A stretch of 64,000 nt of DNA from an uncultured Mucilaginibacter sp. (GCF_903893715.1 NZ_CAITNG010000121.1:1-64000), one strand, 5' to 3'. Positions 42,722 through 53,002 are shown, counted from the stretch's first letter. Numbers and translations: made by a program. Notes: a model not told the origin generated them from the letters alone.

Positions 42722-43411
42722 TTAATTCTGAATCAAGCCTACATTAAAAGCTTTAACGCCTGTTTGGTTGATAAGGCCGTAACTAAAAAAGGTATAAACA
42801 CTGTTCGAGCTTAAAGTTATCGTGGCATTCAAAATAGTATTGGATGTGCCGGCTATGTTCACTTTAACTGCTACCGCCCCCGAATCAGCCAAAGCGTAAC
42901 CGGATACAGACTTGTATGCCTTATTGCTCAACACCAAACTGTTCAAATAAACATCGAGCGATGGCGAACCGGGTGCCGCGTTTACAAACCTGAGTTTAGG
43001 TTTGCCAGTGGGGTGTGGCTCGGCATTGGCAGTTAAAATAGTGCTTACAGGGTTTGGAGCGTTTGCGACATAATCGCCTGTTACAAACATGGTGTAGTTC
43101 GAATCCGGCTTGAGTGTTAGCGAGGCCTCCTGTATTTGTGTATAGGTGGTGTCCTTAAACGATACATTTTGCTGTTCTGATGGCACACTAAGGTAACCCG
43201 ACGACTCGAGGTAAGCTATTTTGTTGCCATTTTGCCGGGTACCGTTAAAATACATATTAATAGTAGGCGCTTCGGGTATTATGTTGATGAAGGCCAAGTT
43301 TGCCGGCTGGGCCACGGGGTCGGGCGCATCATTGTTGCTCTTATTGCAGGCACAAAACCCTACTACAACGGTGCAAATAAAGAACAGATAATGCGTATAT
43401 CTAAAATTCAT
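42722..43411 (-). CDS. DUF4397 lipoprotein (first of a tandem pair)
   Basis: A 229-residue lipoprotein: the signal ends VGFCAC with Cys22 the probable lipidated residue, followed by NKSNND. Two repeats are seen, AFINIIPEAPTINMYFNG and LRFVNAAPGSPSLDVYLN. Tandem duplication with the next gene is evident from the shared repeat and C-terminal TLFSYGL/TFFSYGL motif. Confidence 0.83.
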   Translation of the reverse strand: MNFRYTHYLFFICTVVVGFCACNKSNNDAPDPVAQPANLAFINIIPEAPTINMYFNGTRQNGNKIAYLESSGYLSVPSEQQNVSFKDTTYTQIQEASLTLKPDSNYTMFVTGDYVANAPNPVSTILTANAEPHPTGKPKLRFVNAAPGSPSLDVYLNSLVLSNKAYKSVSGYALADSGAVAVKVNIAGTSNTILNATITLSSNSVYTFFSYGLINQTGVKAFNVGLIQN

Positions 43412-43709
43412 TGTTTTTGACAGGCCTCAAAAATAAATTTATAATGATTAATAAACGAATTTGTTTGGCTTTGGCGTATAGTTACTGGTTATTAAGTTGT
43501 TGTGTTATTACGCCACTTAACATTGTTTAAAGCATGTTTAATCCCAATAACCCAATAGCCAACAACCGGAAGCTAAACAAAACGATGCATAATCTGTTGA
43601 TATCTAAATAGATGTTAACAAATAAATGACGCTGGGTTTATATAATCTCGCGCTATATATGGTAATTTTACTAAACTCAATTCAGGGTTGTTAATTATAC
43701 ACCACTATT
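43412..43709. other. 298-bp gap between divergent genes
   Basis: A/T-rich, without a coding frame or strong hairpin. It must hold the promoters of the DUF4397 pair and of the YkuK-like gene, but no confident TAnnTTTG was picked. Confidence 0.4.
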
Positions 43710-44183
43710 ATGACCTGGAGAAAATTTAGCGGCGAAATACTACAATCGCCCATTATTGAAGAAGTTGAAAAAGCCATTGAGCGCGAATCGGCCCTGGGCA
43801 ACAAACTCAAAGTGTGTATCGGCACCGACTCGCAGGTTAAAGGCAACGTAACCGATTTTGCTACCGTAATCGTTTTTTTACGCGAGCAACGCGGCGGGTT
43901 TATGTTCATCCATCAGGAACGCACCTCGCAAAAAATGAGCATCAAGGAGCGTATGCTAAACGAGGTGCAAAAATCCATCGACATTGCCTACAAACTGTGC
44001 ACCCTGCTGGACCTGTACGATGTCGACCTGGAAGTACACGCCGACATCAACACCAACCCGATGTTCAAATCGAACCAGGCATTGCACGAGGCTATGGGTT
44101 ACATTTTGAGCATGGGCTTTGTGTTCAAGGCTAAGCCCGAAGCTTTTGCCAGCTCATATTGCGCCAACAAAATGGTGCAATAG
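43710..44183 (+). CDS. YkuK-like (DUF458) RNase H-fold protein
   Basis: A 157-residue DUF458 protein, predicted RNase H-like nuclease. VCIGTDSQVKG carries the first catalytic Asp, and VDLEVHADINTNP and NQALHEAMGYILSMGF contain further acidic residues. Function is not established in any member I know. It is a single gene. Confidence 0.82.
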   Translation: MTWRKFSGEILQSPIIEEVEKAIERESALGNKLKVCIGTDSQVKGNVTDFATVIVFLREQRGGFMFIHQERTSQKMSIKERMLNEVQKSIDIAYKLCTLLDLYDVDLEVHADINTNPMFKSNQALHEAMGYILSMGFVFKAKPEAFASSYCANKMVQ

Positions 44184-44338
44184 TTTTTTCGTTTTAATGT
44201 CATCATCCTTCTTTTTAAAAGAGGGTATTGGTTTTCTTTCCTACTTTCGCGTCCTGTTTATCAGCAGGATATGGGGGTATTGCCCCATTAAATATCCTTG
44301 CCATTAAAACATTGAGTAACTTTTTTTGTTAGACGCAC

Positions 44339-44815
44339 GTGAAGACCTACCACTTTAAATTCGAAACCGACCTGCCAATACCCTTGGCCGAAGCCTGGGA
44401 CTTTTTTTCATCGCCGCTAAACCTGGCGAAGATTACCCCGGAAAAAATGAATTTCATTATTACCTCCAATTTTACTGCCGATACCAAAATGTACCCGGGT
44501 ATGTTCATTTCGTACAAGGTATCGCCGCTGTTAGGGATAAAAATGAACTGGGTTACCGAAATTACCCATGTCAAGGAGGGGGAATACTTTGTGGATGAAC
44601 AACGCACAGGCCCATACGCTATCTGGCATCATGAGCATCATTTTACCGAGATAAAAGGCGGTGTACACATGACAGATATTTTGACTTATGCCATCCCATA
44701 CGGCATCATCGGGCGGATTGCCAACAAACTGATTGTTGAAAAAGAAGTGAAAACCATTTTTGCTTACCGCGATGAGGAAATCAAAAAGCTTTTTGGTGTT
44801 TATCGCGCCAAATAA
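44339..44815 (+). CDS. SRPBCC/START-like ligand-binding protein
   Basis: A 158-residue protein of the Bet v1/START-like superfamily: PIPLAEAWDFFSSPLNLAKITPE, a sheet with WVTEITHVKEGEYFVDEQ, and a C-terminal helix ending in VKTIFAYRDEEIKKLFG. It probably binds a small hydrophobic ligand. The start is GTG 44339. It converges on the CE7 gene (6-bp gap) but is on the opposite strand from that operon. Confidence 0.82.
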   Translation: MKTYHFKFETDLPIPLAEAWDFFSSPLNLAKITPEKMNFIITSNFTADTKMYPGMFISYKVSPLLGIKMNWVTEITHVKEGEYFVDEQRTGPYAIWHHEHHFTEIKGGVHMTDILTYAIPYGIIGRIANKLIVEKEVKTIFAYRDEEIKKLFGVYRAK

Positions 44816-44821
44816 GCCGGG

Positions 44822-46201
44822 TCAATACATCCTGAAATAGTCCTGATACCAAAGGTATTGATAGGTATAATACAGGTCGTCAACTTCGTGGGTTTTGTTG
44901 GGGCTTACCCATATTTCCTTGTTTTTGTTTTTCAGCACGTTATAGGTAGCGAAGCTGCACTCGGGCGGGCAAAACTGATCTAACAAGCCAATGGCCATTA
45001 ATACCGGGCATTTTATTTTAGGCACAAAATTCACGGGGTCGTAGTAGTCCCAAACCTTAAACAGTTTTTCCTTACTGAAACTCGGGTGGGTACGAACATA
45101 GTTCACCAACATGCCCACCGGCGTTTGCGATTGCGGGTCTAAAGCAGTTATCTCATACGCCCGCCTAAAATTGGTGTAAAGAGGGACTTCGCAGGTTACC
45201 AGTTTAACGCGCTTGTCCATTGCCGCCAAAGCAAGCACCAAGCCGCCGCCCTGGCTGGCACCATCAACCAATATCTTGCTGGTATCTAAACCCATGGCGG
45301 CTTGCGCGCATAAAAAATCGAGCCCGCGTATACAGTCCATATAAACGGCGCGATAAACGTATTCATCCTTATTTTCTACGTTGTAAAGGTTGTACTCGCC
45401 GTGGGTATCAATAGCATCGGCACTGTTGCCGTTGCCGCGCACGTTAAAGTTGAACACGGCAAAATCCTTATCATCAAATGATGGTTCCATTTTTACCACA
45501 TAACCCGGAAGGCGGTATTTTACAGGTATTTTTTTAGGGCGTTCGTTGGGTATAGTCAACCATCCGCGCACCGTAACATTCCCCCATGACTGCATCTCGA
45601 CCAAATACACCTGCTGTCCGTTGATAGACAGGGCGCGCTCCAGTGTCATTTTATATTTAGGCGGTATCTTTTTCAGCGAGTCGCGCGAGGCTTTCCAAAA
45701 CGCGTCAAAATCATCAGGAATATGCTGTATCGCCGTTATGTTTTTGGGATTAAAACCAAACACACGTTTTACTGTATCATCGTACAGGCTTAGGTTAAAG
45801 CCAAAGCCAATTTTATAAAAGCCAGGGTTTTTGCAAGGTATTTTAAAATGGTAACGGGTGGTACTCTTTTTATCTATCTTAACATTGATTGAATCTTCAT
45901 ATATTTTGACGCCTTCTTCGGTGGTTACAAAACATCTTACTTTACCTTCCTGAGGTTTTTTATAAGCATTTTTTAATTTTACGGTGTAGCCTACCGCGCC
46001 TTCGCCGGTAAAAATGGCATTTTTTACAGCCGGGGTTACAGTAATGAAAACATTACCCTCGTCATCGGCATTTTGTCCCTGGGTAAGGGTATCCTGTTTT
46101 GCGGCGTTAAAGTTTTCGGGGAAAATGTATTGGGCGCGCACGCCGCTATAACACAGAACGATCAGCGTTACCGATACAAAAAACTTTAGGCTTAATTTCA
46201 C
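44822..46201 (-). CDS. CE7 acetyl esterase (single unit)
   Basis: A 459-residue secreted carbohydrate esterase family 7 (acetylxylan esterase/cephalosporin-C deacetylase) protein. Signal peptide about 1-23. An N-terminal beta domain (about 50-150) precedes the alpha/beta hydrolase. The triad is S316 in DGASQGGG, D408 in AIGLLDQF and H438 in NKTHEVDD. It is last in the 44.8-55.2 kb operon and shares its N-terminal domain with each unit of the triple CE7 protein. It removes acetyl (possibly other short acyl) groups from glycans. Confidence 0.9.
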   Translation of the reverse strand: MKLSLKFFVSVTLIVLCYSGVRAQYIFPENFNAAKQDTLTQGQNADDEGNVFITVTPAVKNAIFTGEGAVGYTVKLKNAYKKPQEGKVRCFVTTEEGVKIYEDSINVKIDKKSTTRYHFKIPCKNPGFYKIGFGFNLSLYDDTVKRVFGFNPKNITAIQHIPDDFDAFWKASRDSLKKIPPKYKMTLERALSINGQQVYLVEMQSWGNVTVRGWLTIPNERPKKIPVKYRLPGYVVKMEPSFDDKDFAVFNFNVRGNGNSADAIDTHGEYNLYNVENKDEYVYRAVYMDCIRGLDFLCAQAAMGLDTSKILVDGASQGGGLVLALAAMDKRVKLVTCEVPLYTNFRRAYEITALDPQSQTPVGMLVNYVRTHPSFSKEKLFKVWDYYDPVNFVPKIKCPVLMAIGLLDQFCPPECSFATYNVLKNKNKEIWVSPNKTHEVDDLYYTYQYLWYQDYFRMY

Positions 46202-46222
46202 ACGGTAAATTTAAATGTTCTG

Positions 46223-47086
46223 TTAAAATTTATAACCATAGCCCAACGATACACTACTGCCTATTGCTGTGTTTTTACCACTTATAAAGGTAGTATAACT
46301 TAACGACAAGCTGCGGCTATGCCCCAAGCCGTACGAAAGGCCGGCGGTTACCTCGTTCGACGAATAATCCTTTGCCGGCGCAGGGCTGGCGGGGTTAAAG
46401 GTCTTGGTGATACTGTATGACGTTGCCGACGATTCGGAGAGCGACAGTTGCAGCTTTTTGGCTAACGATGTCCCGATGGATGCTGTAAACTGTCCCTGTA
46501 AAGGTGCGTCGCCGCCAAAATACTGACTCGTGCTCAGGTCAACCTCAAAAAAGAAGCTTTTGCTCAACATATTAAAATCGCCGGCGGCGGCCAATTGTAT
46601 ACTGCTGCCCAACTCGCCATAACCTCTTGTTACAGCAGCTGTATTAACATATAACGGGAATATAAGGTTGCCCTGGATTGAAAAATAGGTGCGATAGGCG
46701 ATATTGGCAAGGTAATAGCGCACACCAATCTGCCCATCGCCAAGGGTGTTGATGGTACTATTGGATATATCACTTCTCACCATGTTGGATACAAAAGGAA
46801 CAGACGCCATTAACGATACCCGCCTTGAAAAGCCGTACTCGGCACTAATGGATGCCGATAACGATGAGTTCCTTTCATTAAAAGCATAGTTTTGTACTTG
46901 CCCGTTTTGGTCCCAAAACTGATGGTTAAAAAAGTATGATGCGCCTATATTGATAAATAATCGGTGTTTGCCAACTGGTCTGCCACCCGCATAAGTAGCC
47001 ATACTGAGCAACAACAGAAGCGCGCCCAAAGCAAGGCATTTTATAGCGGTAAATTGTTTATGCGAAGTATTAAAGGTTATGGTCAT
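46223..47086 (-). CDS. outer-membrane beta-barrel protein
   Basis: A 287-residue exported protein with signal peptide (to about residue 34, ATYA). It consists of alternating amphipathic strands (LFINIGASYFF, LSASISAEYGFSRRVSLMAS, FFEVDLSTSQYF, LSLSYTTFIS) and ends in the aromatic Phe typical of outer-membrane insertion (SLGYGYKF). It is of the meta-pathway/transporter-like barrel type without a recognised substrate. Sitting between two CE7 genes (22 and 18 bp gaps), it may pass glycan or acyl products across the outer membrane. Confidence 0.75.
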   Translation of the reverse strand: MTITFNTSHKQFTAIKCLALGALLLLLSMATYAGGRPVGKHRLFINIGASYFFNHQFWDQNGQVQNYAFNERNSSLSASISAEYGFSRRVSLMASVPFVSNMVRSDISNSTINTLGDGQIGVRYYLANIAYRTYFSIQGNLIFPLYVNTAAVTRGYGELGSSIQLAAAGDFNMLSKSFFFEVDLSTSQYFGGDAPLQGQFTASIGTSLAKKLQLSLSESSATSYSITKTFNPASPAPAKDYSSNEVTAGLSYGLGHSRSLSLSYTTFISGKNTAIGSSVSLGYGYKF

Positions 47087-47103
47087 TTGCTTAGTCGAAT
47101 ATA

Positions 47104-50100
47104 TTAAAATGCCCCGAGTTCATCCATGGCCCACTTCATTTTATACGAACCAAGCCAAGGGTCCACTTCGTGCGTCAGGTTGGGGTAAATGAACAGTTTT
47201 TTCCATGCAGTAATGTTGTTGTACATAATCATCTCGTTAGTTGGCGGCACCAGCGGATCGAGCAAACCAATACCTACAATTACCTTACACTGAATGTTGG
47301 GTACAAAATTTTTCAGGTTAAAATATTCAAAGTTATCGAGCAGTTTCTGCAGGGTTACCGATTTTTGGTCGGCATAATCCGTAAAAACTGTGGTTGGCCA
47401 TTTATTGGCATAGTACGGCATTTTCAAATCGATATAGCCAGGGTTTTCGGCCTCGCACAAGGTTACGCGATGGTCAACACTGGCCAGGCAAAGGGTTAAG
47501 TACCCGCCCTGGCTACCGCCGGTAACAAAGATGGATTGCGTGTCAAAAATCTCTTTATGCGCAAACACAAAATCGAGCAGGCGCACACCATCCATAATGG
47601 AGCCGCGGTAAATAAACTTGTCTTTATCTTCCAACCCGTACGATATATATTCTTCGCGTTCGGGGTGTATCACATCGCGGCTGTTGCCTTGCCCGCGTAC
47701 GTTTAACGCTATAAAAGCCATATTGGGCGCTCCATGCAATGGTACCATCGCGTTACCATAACCCGGTAAGTTTATAAACACCGGGAACCTGTCTTTAGGC
47801 TTTCTATCTTTAGGCAAAGTAAGCCAGGCCCTGATGGTTAAATTACCCAAAGACTGCATCTCGATGAGATAAACCTGTTCATCGGGAGTAATCTCCATTT
47901 CCGGCTTCTCCGTCATTTTAAAGTTTGGCGGTACAGCGGCCAATTCCTTTTTGGTCCTGTCCCAAAACTGGTCAAAATCGGCAGGTTTAGGGTAGTTTGA
48001 ACGGATGTGCTCTATATCTACACCAAAAACACGGCGTAATGTATCATCATAATCACCCACATCAACCGCAAAGTTTATTTTATAAAAGCCTGTTTTTTGG
48101 GTGGGTATATCTACATGCACACGTTTGGTACCGCGCGAATCGATACTGATTTTGGATGAGTCTTCTTTAATAAATTTATCGTCGGAGGTATACACAAAAT
48201 AGCTAAACATACCGTCCACCTTTTTAAAGAAGTTGTTTTTCAGGTCAACGTCATAGCTGATGGTAGTATTGGCTTTAAAAACGGCTTCTTTAGTGGCCGG
48301 ATGGTCAATAATTACAACCGACTCGCTGCCAGATTCCGCTTCTTTAACCTTATCCAGTTCATTCTGTTTGTTAAAGGCAAGATACCTGTTCCATATATTC
48401 AGCTTTTTATATACCCAAGGACCGATGTAAGCACCCATTTCGGGGCCTATGTCATGCGCCAGGGTTGGGAAAACAAATAGCTTTTTATCGGTAGCCGGGA
48501 TGCTGTTGAACATGGTGGTTGAAAGCGTAGGTGGTGCCATGGGGTCGAGCATGCCTATACCAACTACGGTTGGCGCGTTTATTTGTGGGGCAAAATTCTG
48601 CAGGTCGAAGTAATCAAGGGTGTTCAAAATCTCGTCGAGGTTTTCGCCGTTGTTTTTGGCGTATAACTCAATCTCACCCATCGGAAAGGCATTACTTGCC
48701 TGAACGGACAATGTTCTGAAATCAGCAAAAACAGGGTTGTTTGCTGTGGATATTGTAACCCTCTTGTCCAATGCCGACAAAGCCAAAGCGAGGTACCCGC
48801 CCATACTGGCACCCGATGCATAAATCGCGGTCGAGTCGAGTTCGGGGCGGCTGCACACAAAATCGACCAGACGCTCGCAGTCCATCAACACGCCTTTTAA
48901 AATGTACTTGTTTTTGTTCTCGATATCAGTAGTGATGTATGCTTCACGTTCGGGTTTTATCACATCGTCGCTCATCATCTGGCCGCGTACACTGATGTTA
49001 AGCAATGCAATGCCCGATGAAGCCACAAGTGGCACCGCACTGGCTGCGTACCCGGGCAGGTATATACTTACTGGCAAACGCTGGCCGGGTTTAAGGTCTT
49101 TTTGCAAGGCCATATACCCCCTTATGGTGATATTATTGAGCGATTGCATTTCTATTTGGTACACCTTGTCGTTATGCTCCATATCGGGCATTTCGGTTAC
49201 TTTGAAATTAGGTGGCACCTTGGCGAGCTCCCTTTTTGCACCTGCCCAAAACTCATCAAAATCGGCAGGTTTATGGCCGGCGGCCATTATCTTATTGGTA
49301 TCAACAGCAAACGCGCGCCTTAAGGTATCGTCGTATTTGGAGGTGTTGATCATGAAATTCAAATTGTAATAACCAGGGCCTTGTGCAGGTATTTCGAAGG
49401 CAACGTTTTTAGTGCCTTTTGCTTCGATGCTTACCGGTTGCGAACCATTAGCAACAAGTTTACCTTCGGGTGTAAACACCGCGTACGATATTTTGCCTGT
49501 TTGTGTGGTCTTAAAACTGCTCTTCAGGTCTACCGTATAGGTAACCGGCGCATCGCTTTTATACACCGCGCTTTTATTGATGGGATGTTCAACCAGGTCG
49601 ATCACTTCGGCATTAGGGTCAACCACAGGTTTGGCCGCGTTGGCAGCCGCAGCAGCGGCTTCAGGTTTATGAAAAGCTATCCACTTGTCGTAAATCTTTA
49701 GTTTCTGATAAACCCAGGCCCCTACATACGTACCCTGTTCATCGCCAACCTCGTGGGCCAGGTTAGGAAATATGAACAATTTTTTATTCTTCCCGGGGAT
49801 ATTGTTCCATGCGGCCATGGAGGCTATCGGCGCGATAAAGTTATCCAGCAAACCGATACCCATTATCACGGGGCATTTAATGTGGGTTGCAAAACCTTTT
49901 AAGCAATAATAATCCCATGTTTTTAAACATTTCTCAAAATCAAGACCGGTACGGAGTGAGTAATCCTTCATGGTATTTATTGGGAATACTTCGGTGCTCA
50001 TGGCCCGTATATCGGGATAACCGGGGTTATCTGCCGAGCATATCGTAACACGGTCATCCAATCCGGCCGTAGCCATTGACAGGTATCCGCCCAAACTACC

Positions 50101-51009
50101 GCCTGTAACAAATATAGCTTTCGAGTCGAGGTAATCTGTACTGCAAATAAAGTCTATCGCCCTCACGCAATCCATCATCACTCCTTTAAAAACGTAGGTG
50201 TTTTTATCCTCCACACCAATATTGATGAAAGCATCGTGCGTTGCCGGGTGTATCACATCGCGACTATTACCATAACCACGTATGTTGAGTGCCAGAAAGG
50301 CCATGCCCGACACGCCATAATGTGGGTACATTTCGCTGTTAAAACCGGGATAAGCTATGGATACGGGCAATTTTTCGCCTGGTTTACGGTCGTGCGGCAA
50401 AGTAAGCCAGGCCCTTATGGTCATGTTACCGAGCGATTGCATTTCCACCAGAAAAATATCATCGTTGCCTTTTGACAATTTGGGTTGTGGCGTAACCTTA
50501 AAGTTGGGTGCTACGGCAGCCAGTTCTTTTCTGGCATTATCCCAAAAATCCCAAAAATCGTCGGGCATTTTATATGGGGATACCATATTGGTAGTATCCA
50601 CACCAAAAACACGGCGAACGGTATCGTCATCATCCGTTACGTTCAACATAAAGTTGACTTTGTAAAAACCCGATGGTTGTGATGGGATGTTGAACTGTAC
50701 CTGTTTAGTGCCTTTGGCATCGATAGTTACCGGCTGGGAGTATTTGGTGATTAATTTATTCTTAAAGTCGGTAACGGCGTAGGATATTTTGCCGCTTTGC
50801 TGGCTGTTGTAGGTGCTACGCAGGTCGATTTTATATTTTACGGTATCGTCTTTTTTAAATATCGAGTTCCTGTCGGCCGCATGTTCGTTAATGATGATTT
50901 CTTCGGCAGCAGCAGCCGGTTTCTGCTTGCTTTGGGCCAAAAGGGTTTCCGTTTGCCCTATCGCCAAAAAGAAGAAAAATACCGATAATAACTGTTGTTT
51001 CAATTTCAT
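47104..51009 (-). CDS. triple-domain CE7 acetyl esterase, 1301 residues
   Basis: One polypeptide of three complete CE7 units after a signal peptide (about 1-26). Each unit is a beta domain plus an alpha/beta hydrolase. Triads are S305/D389/H419, S735/D822/H852 and S1166/D1251/H1280, so all three look active and repeat every 430 residues. Motifs are GGSLGG, GASMGG and GGSQGG. An alanine-rich linker (about 449-460) separates units 1 and 2. CE7 proteins are usually about 320-450 residues. The units differ enough to be an old triplication. It follows an acyltransferase gene by 6 bp and precedes the barrel gene. Confidence 0.92.
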   Translation of the reverse strand: MKLKQQLLSVFFFFLAIGQTETLLAQSKQKPAAAAEEIIINEHAADRNSIFKKDDTVKYKIDLRSTYNSQQSGKISYAVTDFKNKLITKYSQPVTIDAKGTKQVQFNIPSQPSGFYKVNFMLNVTDDDDTVRRVFGVDTTNMVSPYKMPDDFWDFWDNARKELAAVAPNFKVTPQPKLSKGNDDIFLVEMQSLGNMTIRAWLTLPHDRKPGEKLPVSIAYPGFNSEMYPHYGVSGMAFLALNIRGYGNSRDVIHPATHDAFINIGVEDKNTYVFKGVMMDCVRAIDFICSTDYLDSKAIFVTGGSLGGYLSMATAGLDDRVTICSADNPGYPDIRAMSTEVFPINTMKDYSLRTGLDFEKCLKTWDYYCLKGFATHIKCPVIMGIGLLDNFIAPIASMAAWNNIPGKNKKLFIFPNLAHEVGDEQGTYVGAWVYQKLKIYDKWIAFHKPEAAAAAANAAKPVVDPNAEVIDLVEHPINKSAVYKSDAPVTYTVDLKSSFKTTQTGKISYAVFTPEGKLVANGSQPVSIEAKGTKNVAFEIPAQGPGYYNLNFMINTSKYDDTLRRAFAVDTNKIMAAGHKPADFDEFWAGAKRELAKVPPNFKVTEMPDMEHNDKVYQIEMQSLNNITIRGYMALQKDLKPGQRLPVSIYLPGYAASAVPLVASSGIALLNISVRGQMMSDDVIKPEREAYITTDIENKNKYILKGVLMDCERLVDFVCSRPELDSTAIYASGASMGGYLALALSALDKRVTISTANNPVFADFRTLSVQASNAFPMGEIELYAKNNGENLDEILNTLDYFDLQNFAPQINAPTVVGIGMLDPMAPPTLSTTMFNSIPATDKKLFVFPTLAHDIGPEMGAYIGPWVYKKLNIWNRYLAFNKQNELDKVKEAESGSESVVIIDHPATKEAVFKANTTISYDVDLKNNFFKKVDGMFSYFVYTSDDKFIKEDSSKISIDSRGTKRVHVDIPTQKTGFYKINFAVDVGDYDDTLRRVFGVDIEHIRSNYPKPADFDQFWDRTKKELAAVPPNFKMTEKPEMEITPDEQVYLIEMQSLGNLTIRAWLTLPKDRKPKDRFPVFINLPGYGNAMVPLHGAPNMAFIALNVRGQGNSRDVIHPEREEYISYGLEDKDKFIYRGSIMDGVRLLDFVFAHKEIFDTQSIFVTGGSQGGYLTLCLASVDHRVTLCEAENPGYIDLKMPYYANKWPTTVFTDYADQKSVTLQKLLDNFEYFNLKNFVPNIQCKVIVGIGLLDPLVPPTNEMIMYNNITAWKKLFIYPNLTHEVDPWLGSYKMKWAMDELGAF

Positions 51010-51015
51010 TGTTTC

Positions 51016-52284
51016 TTATTTAACCTCAATTACGTCGCTGCCGATACTTGCCGGTGCCACATCTGCATCGAGCGGTTTTGCATGTGTTTTTTTATGCGTT
51101 AAAAATTCTTTTACGCGCCTGTTCAAAGGCTCTTCAACAAATTTGTAGATGAAGATAGAGATGCCGAACAGCGCGGCCAAAATGTAAAATACGTTGATGG
51201 CATCGTTCTCGAAAGGTGAGTGCCAGTCGAGACCCCATTTATCGTACAATTCGAATACCCTGTCGTTTAACCAGTTGATGCCATTATGGATAAAATTACT
51301 GATGGGCCCAAGATGTATCAGATAGAACAAGAACGAACTGTTGCTCAACAACGTAACAAACTTGCCCGATAGTATCCTTTGCATAATGGTTTCTTCGCGT
51401 ATCAAACCCAAAAAGAATATGCCGATGGCCGGGGTGAGCATAACGGTATCGAGTATCATACCAGTGTAGGTTTTGATGCCGAATACCTGGCCCGGCCCAA
51501 GCGGGATGAGCGTAAAGAAGTAGATGCACACAAACATCAGCACAAAACCGATATAGGTGATCTTGATCTTACCAAACTGGTTCACCTTCATTTTGTGGTA
51601 GTATAAGGCCAATACCATCCCGACAAAAATTTCGATACAGCGGCCAAAAAAGGTGTAATACAACATAAACACGATGTTGCCCATAAAGCCGTACCAATTA
51701 AACCTGCCAAAAATATATACCAACAGGTAGCCCATAGGCACAAAAACCAGCGGCTGCCATATCAAAAATTTACGGTCTTTTTTAACCAGATAAAACACAA
51801 TCGGGGTAATAACGTAGAACACCACGTCGACAGTGATAGACCAGCCCTGACCGATGCCTGTAAACTTCAGATCCTCGAAAAAGCCACGTAAAAATGTTAA
51901 ATTTAAAAATATGGTGAACCATGGATGGTTTGCCTCGCCTACCAAACTGGCGGCCGATTGCTAGTTAAAATACCAATAGACAAATGCGAGCGTAGTGAAA
52001 ATAAAGTACATGGGGTACAACCTCGCCGCACGACTTATCCAGTATTTTTTGGCCCATTTCATACTCAGTTCAAAGCCATCAAAATAGCGTATAGTTATCA
52101 AAAAGCCGGTGAGCACAAAAAACATGGGCAAACCTATGCTCAACTCGTTACAGTAGCGTTGTACCCAAGCGGGTGCCCATGCAAACAGCACATAGCCAAA
52201 GTGCGTTAAAAACACCAAAATGGCCGCGAGGGCGCGTACACCTGTTAAAGCCGGGAAAAATTTCTGTTTTGTACCTTCAGCCAT
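51016..52284 (-). pseudogene. acyltransferase-3 gene A, interrupted by an amber codon
   Basis: A membrane O-acyltransferase (acyltransferase_3, OafA-like) of about 423 codons. The frame opens MAEGTKQKFFPALTGVRALAAI and runs to a TAG at 51963-51961; the same frame continues as QSAASLVGEANHPWFTIF without another stop to 51016. Typical parts are LFFVLTGFLI-type helix (GLPMFFVLTGFL), FTGIGQGWSITVDVVFY and YLIHLGPISNFI. Around ten membrane helices. Alignment to copy B shows ordinary sequence at the stop position. It is a nonsense mutation, a sequence error or two separate fragments. Confidence 0.8.
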
Positions 52285-52299
52285 CTTGTCCTTTTTTTA

Positions 52300-52990
52300 T
52301 TAATATAGGCCTCCGTTAATATCGATGCAGGCTCCGTTAATATATGTGGTATCCATTAATAGTTGTATCGTTTTAAAAATATCGTCGGGGTTACCCAGTT
52401 TTTTGTTGGGGATGCGGCTCTTAAGTTCCTCCAGATACTTTTCAGGCACTTCCCTTATCAGGCCGATATCAAAATAGCCCAGGTTCAATGTATTGCACGT
52501 GATGTTTTTACCGGCGTTCTCTTGTACCACAGTCTTCATCAAACCCCACAGGCCCGATTTGCTGGCCGCATAGGCCGATGCCCCTGCCACACCCGTTTGT
52601 GCAACAATGGACGATATAAAAACAATGCGGCCGTATTCCTGAGCGCGCATATAAGGCAGCAATATCTTGCAGATGTAAAAGGTCGACGTGAGGTTAACGT
52701 GTATCAGCTTCTCCCACTCCAACAAGGGGAATTTGTGCATATAGGCGTTAAAACTAACGCCTGCACAGTTGATGAATTTAATATCGGCCAGTTTATCACC
52801 CAGGCCCAACATTGCTTTTTCGGTTTCCTCAAAGCTGTTCAGGTCAACCTGGCACCAGGTGATGTTTTTGTGTTCAAAATCGGGAGGGGGTACTGTTATA
52901 AAAAGCGATAACAGGCTCATCGGTTGTATGAACCAGTTTTTGCAGTAAATGCCTGCCAATCCCTTTTGATGCTCCTGTTAATAAATACAT
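52300..52990 (-). pseudogene. SDR (FabG-like) reductase gene with a frameshift
   Basis: The true start is ATG 52990, giving MYLLTGASKGIGRHLLQKL and reading on to VIAFYNST, where the frame breaks at a C5 run (52890-52886). The rest (PPDFEHKNITWCQVDLNS onward) is in another frame: NCAG, ISSIVAQTG, SAYAASKSG, then GACIDINGGLY. Removing one C restores a continuous protein of about 230 residues. It would reduce a 3-ketoacyl or similar group. It is placed directly downstream of the ketoacyl synthase. Confidence 0.82.
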
Positions 52991-53002
52991 TTTACTTTGC
53001 TA

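Noticed and set aside
44822-51009. classical polysaccharide utilisation locus
   Set aside because: No SusC/SusD pair, no sigma/anti-sigma or hybrid sensor gene; esterases are linked to acyl-synthesis genes instead.
52300-52959. SDR starting at 52959 as a complete gene
   Set aside because: The first 28 or so residues are out of frame with the real cofactor-binding start found at 52990; the short version would lack TGASKGIG.
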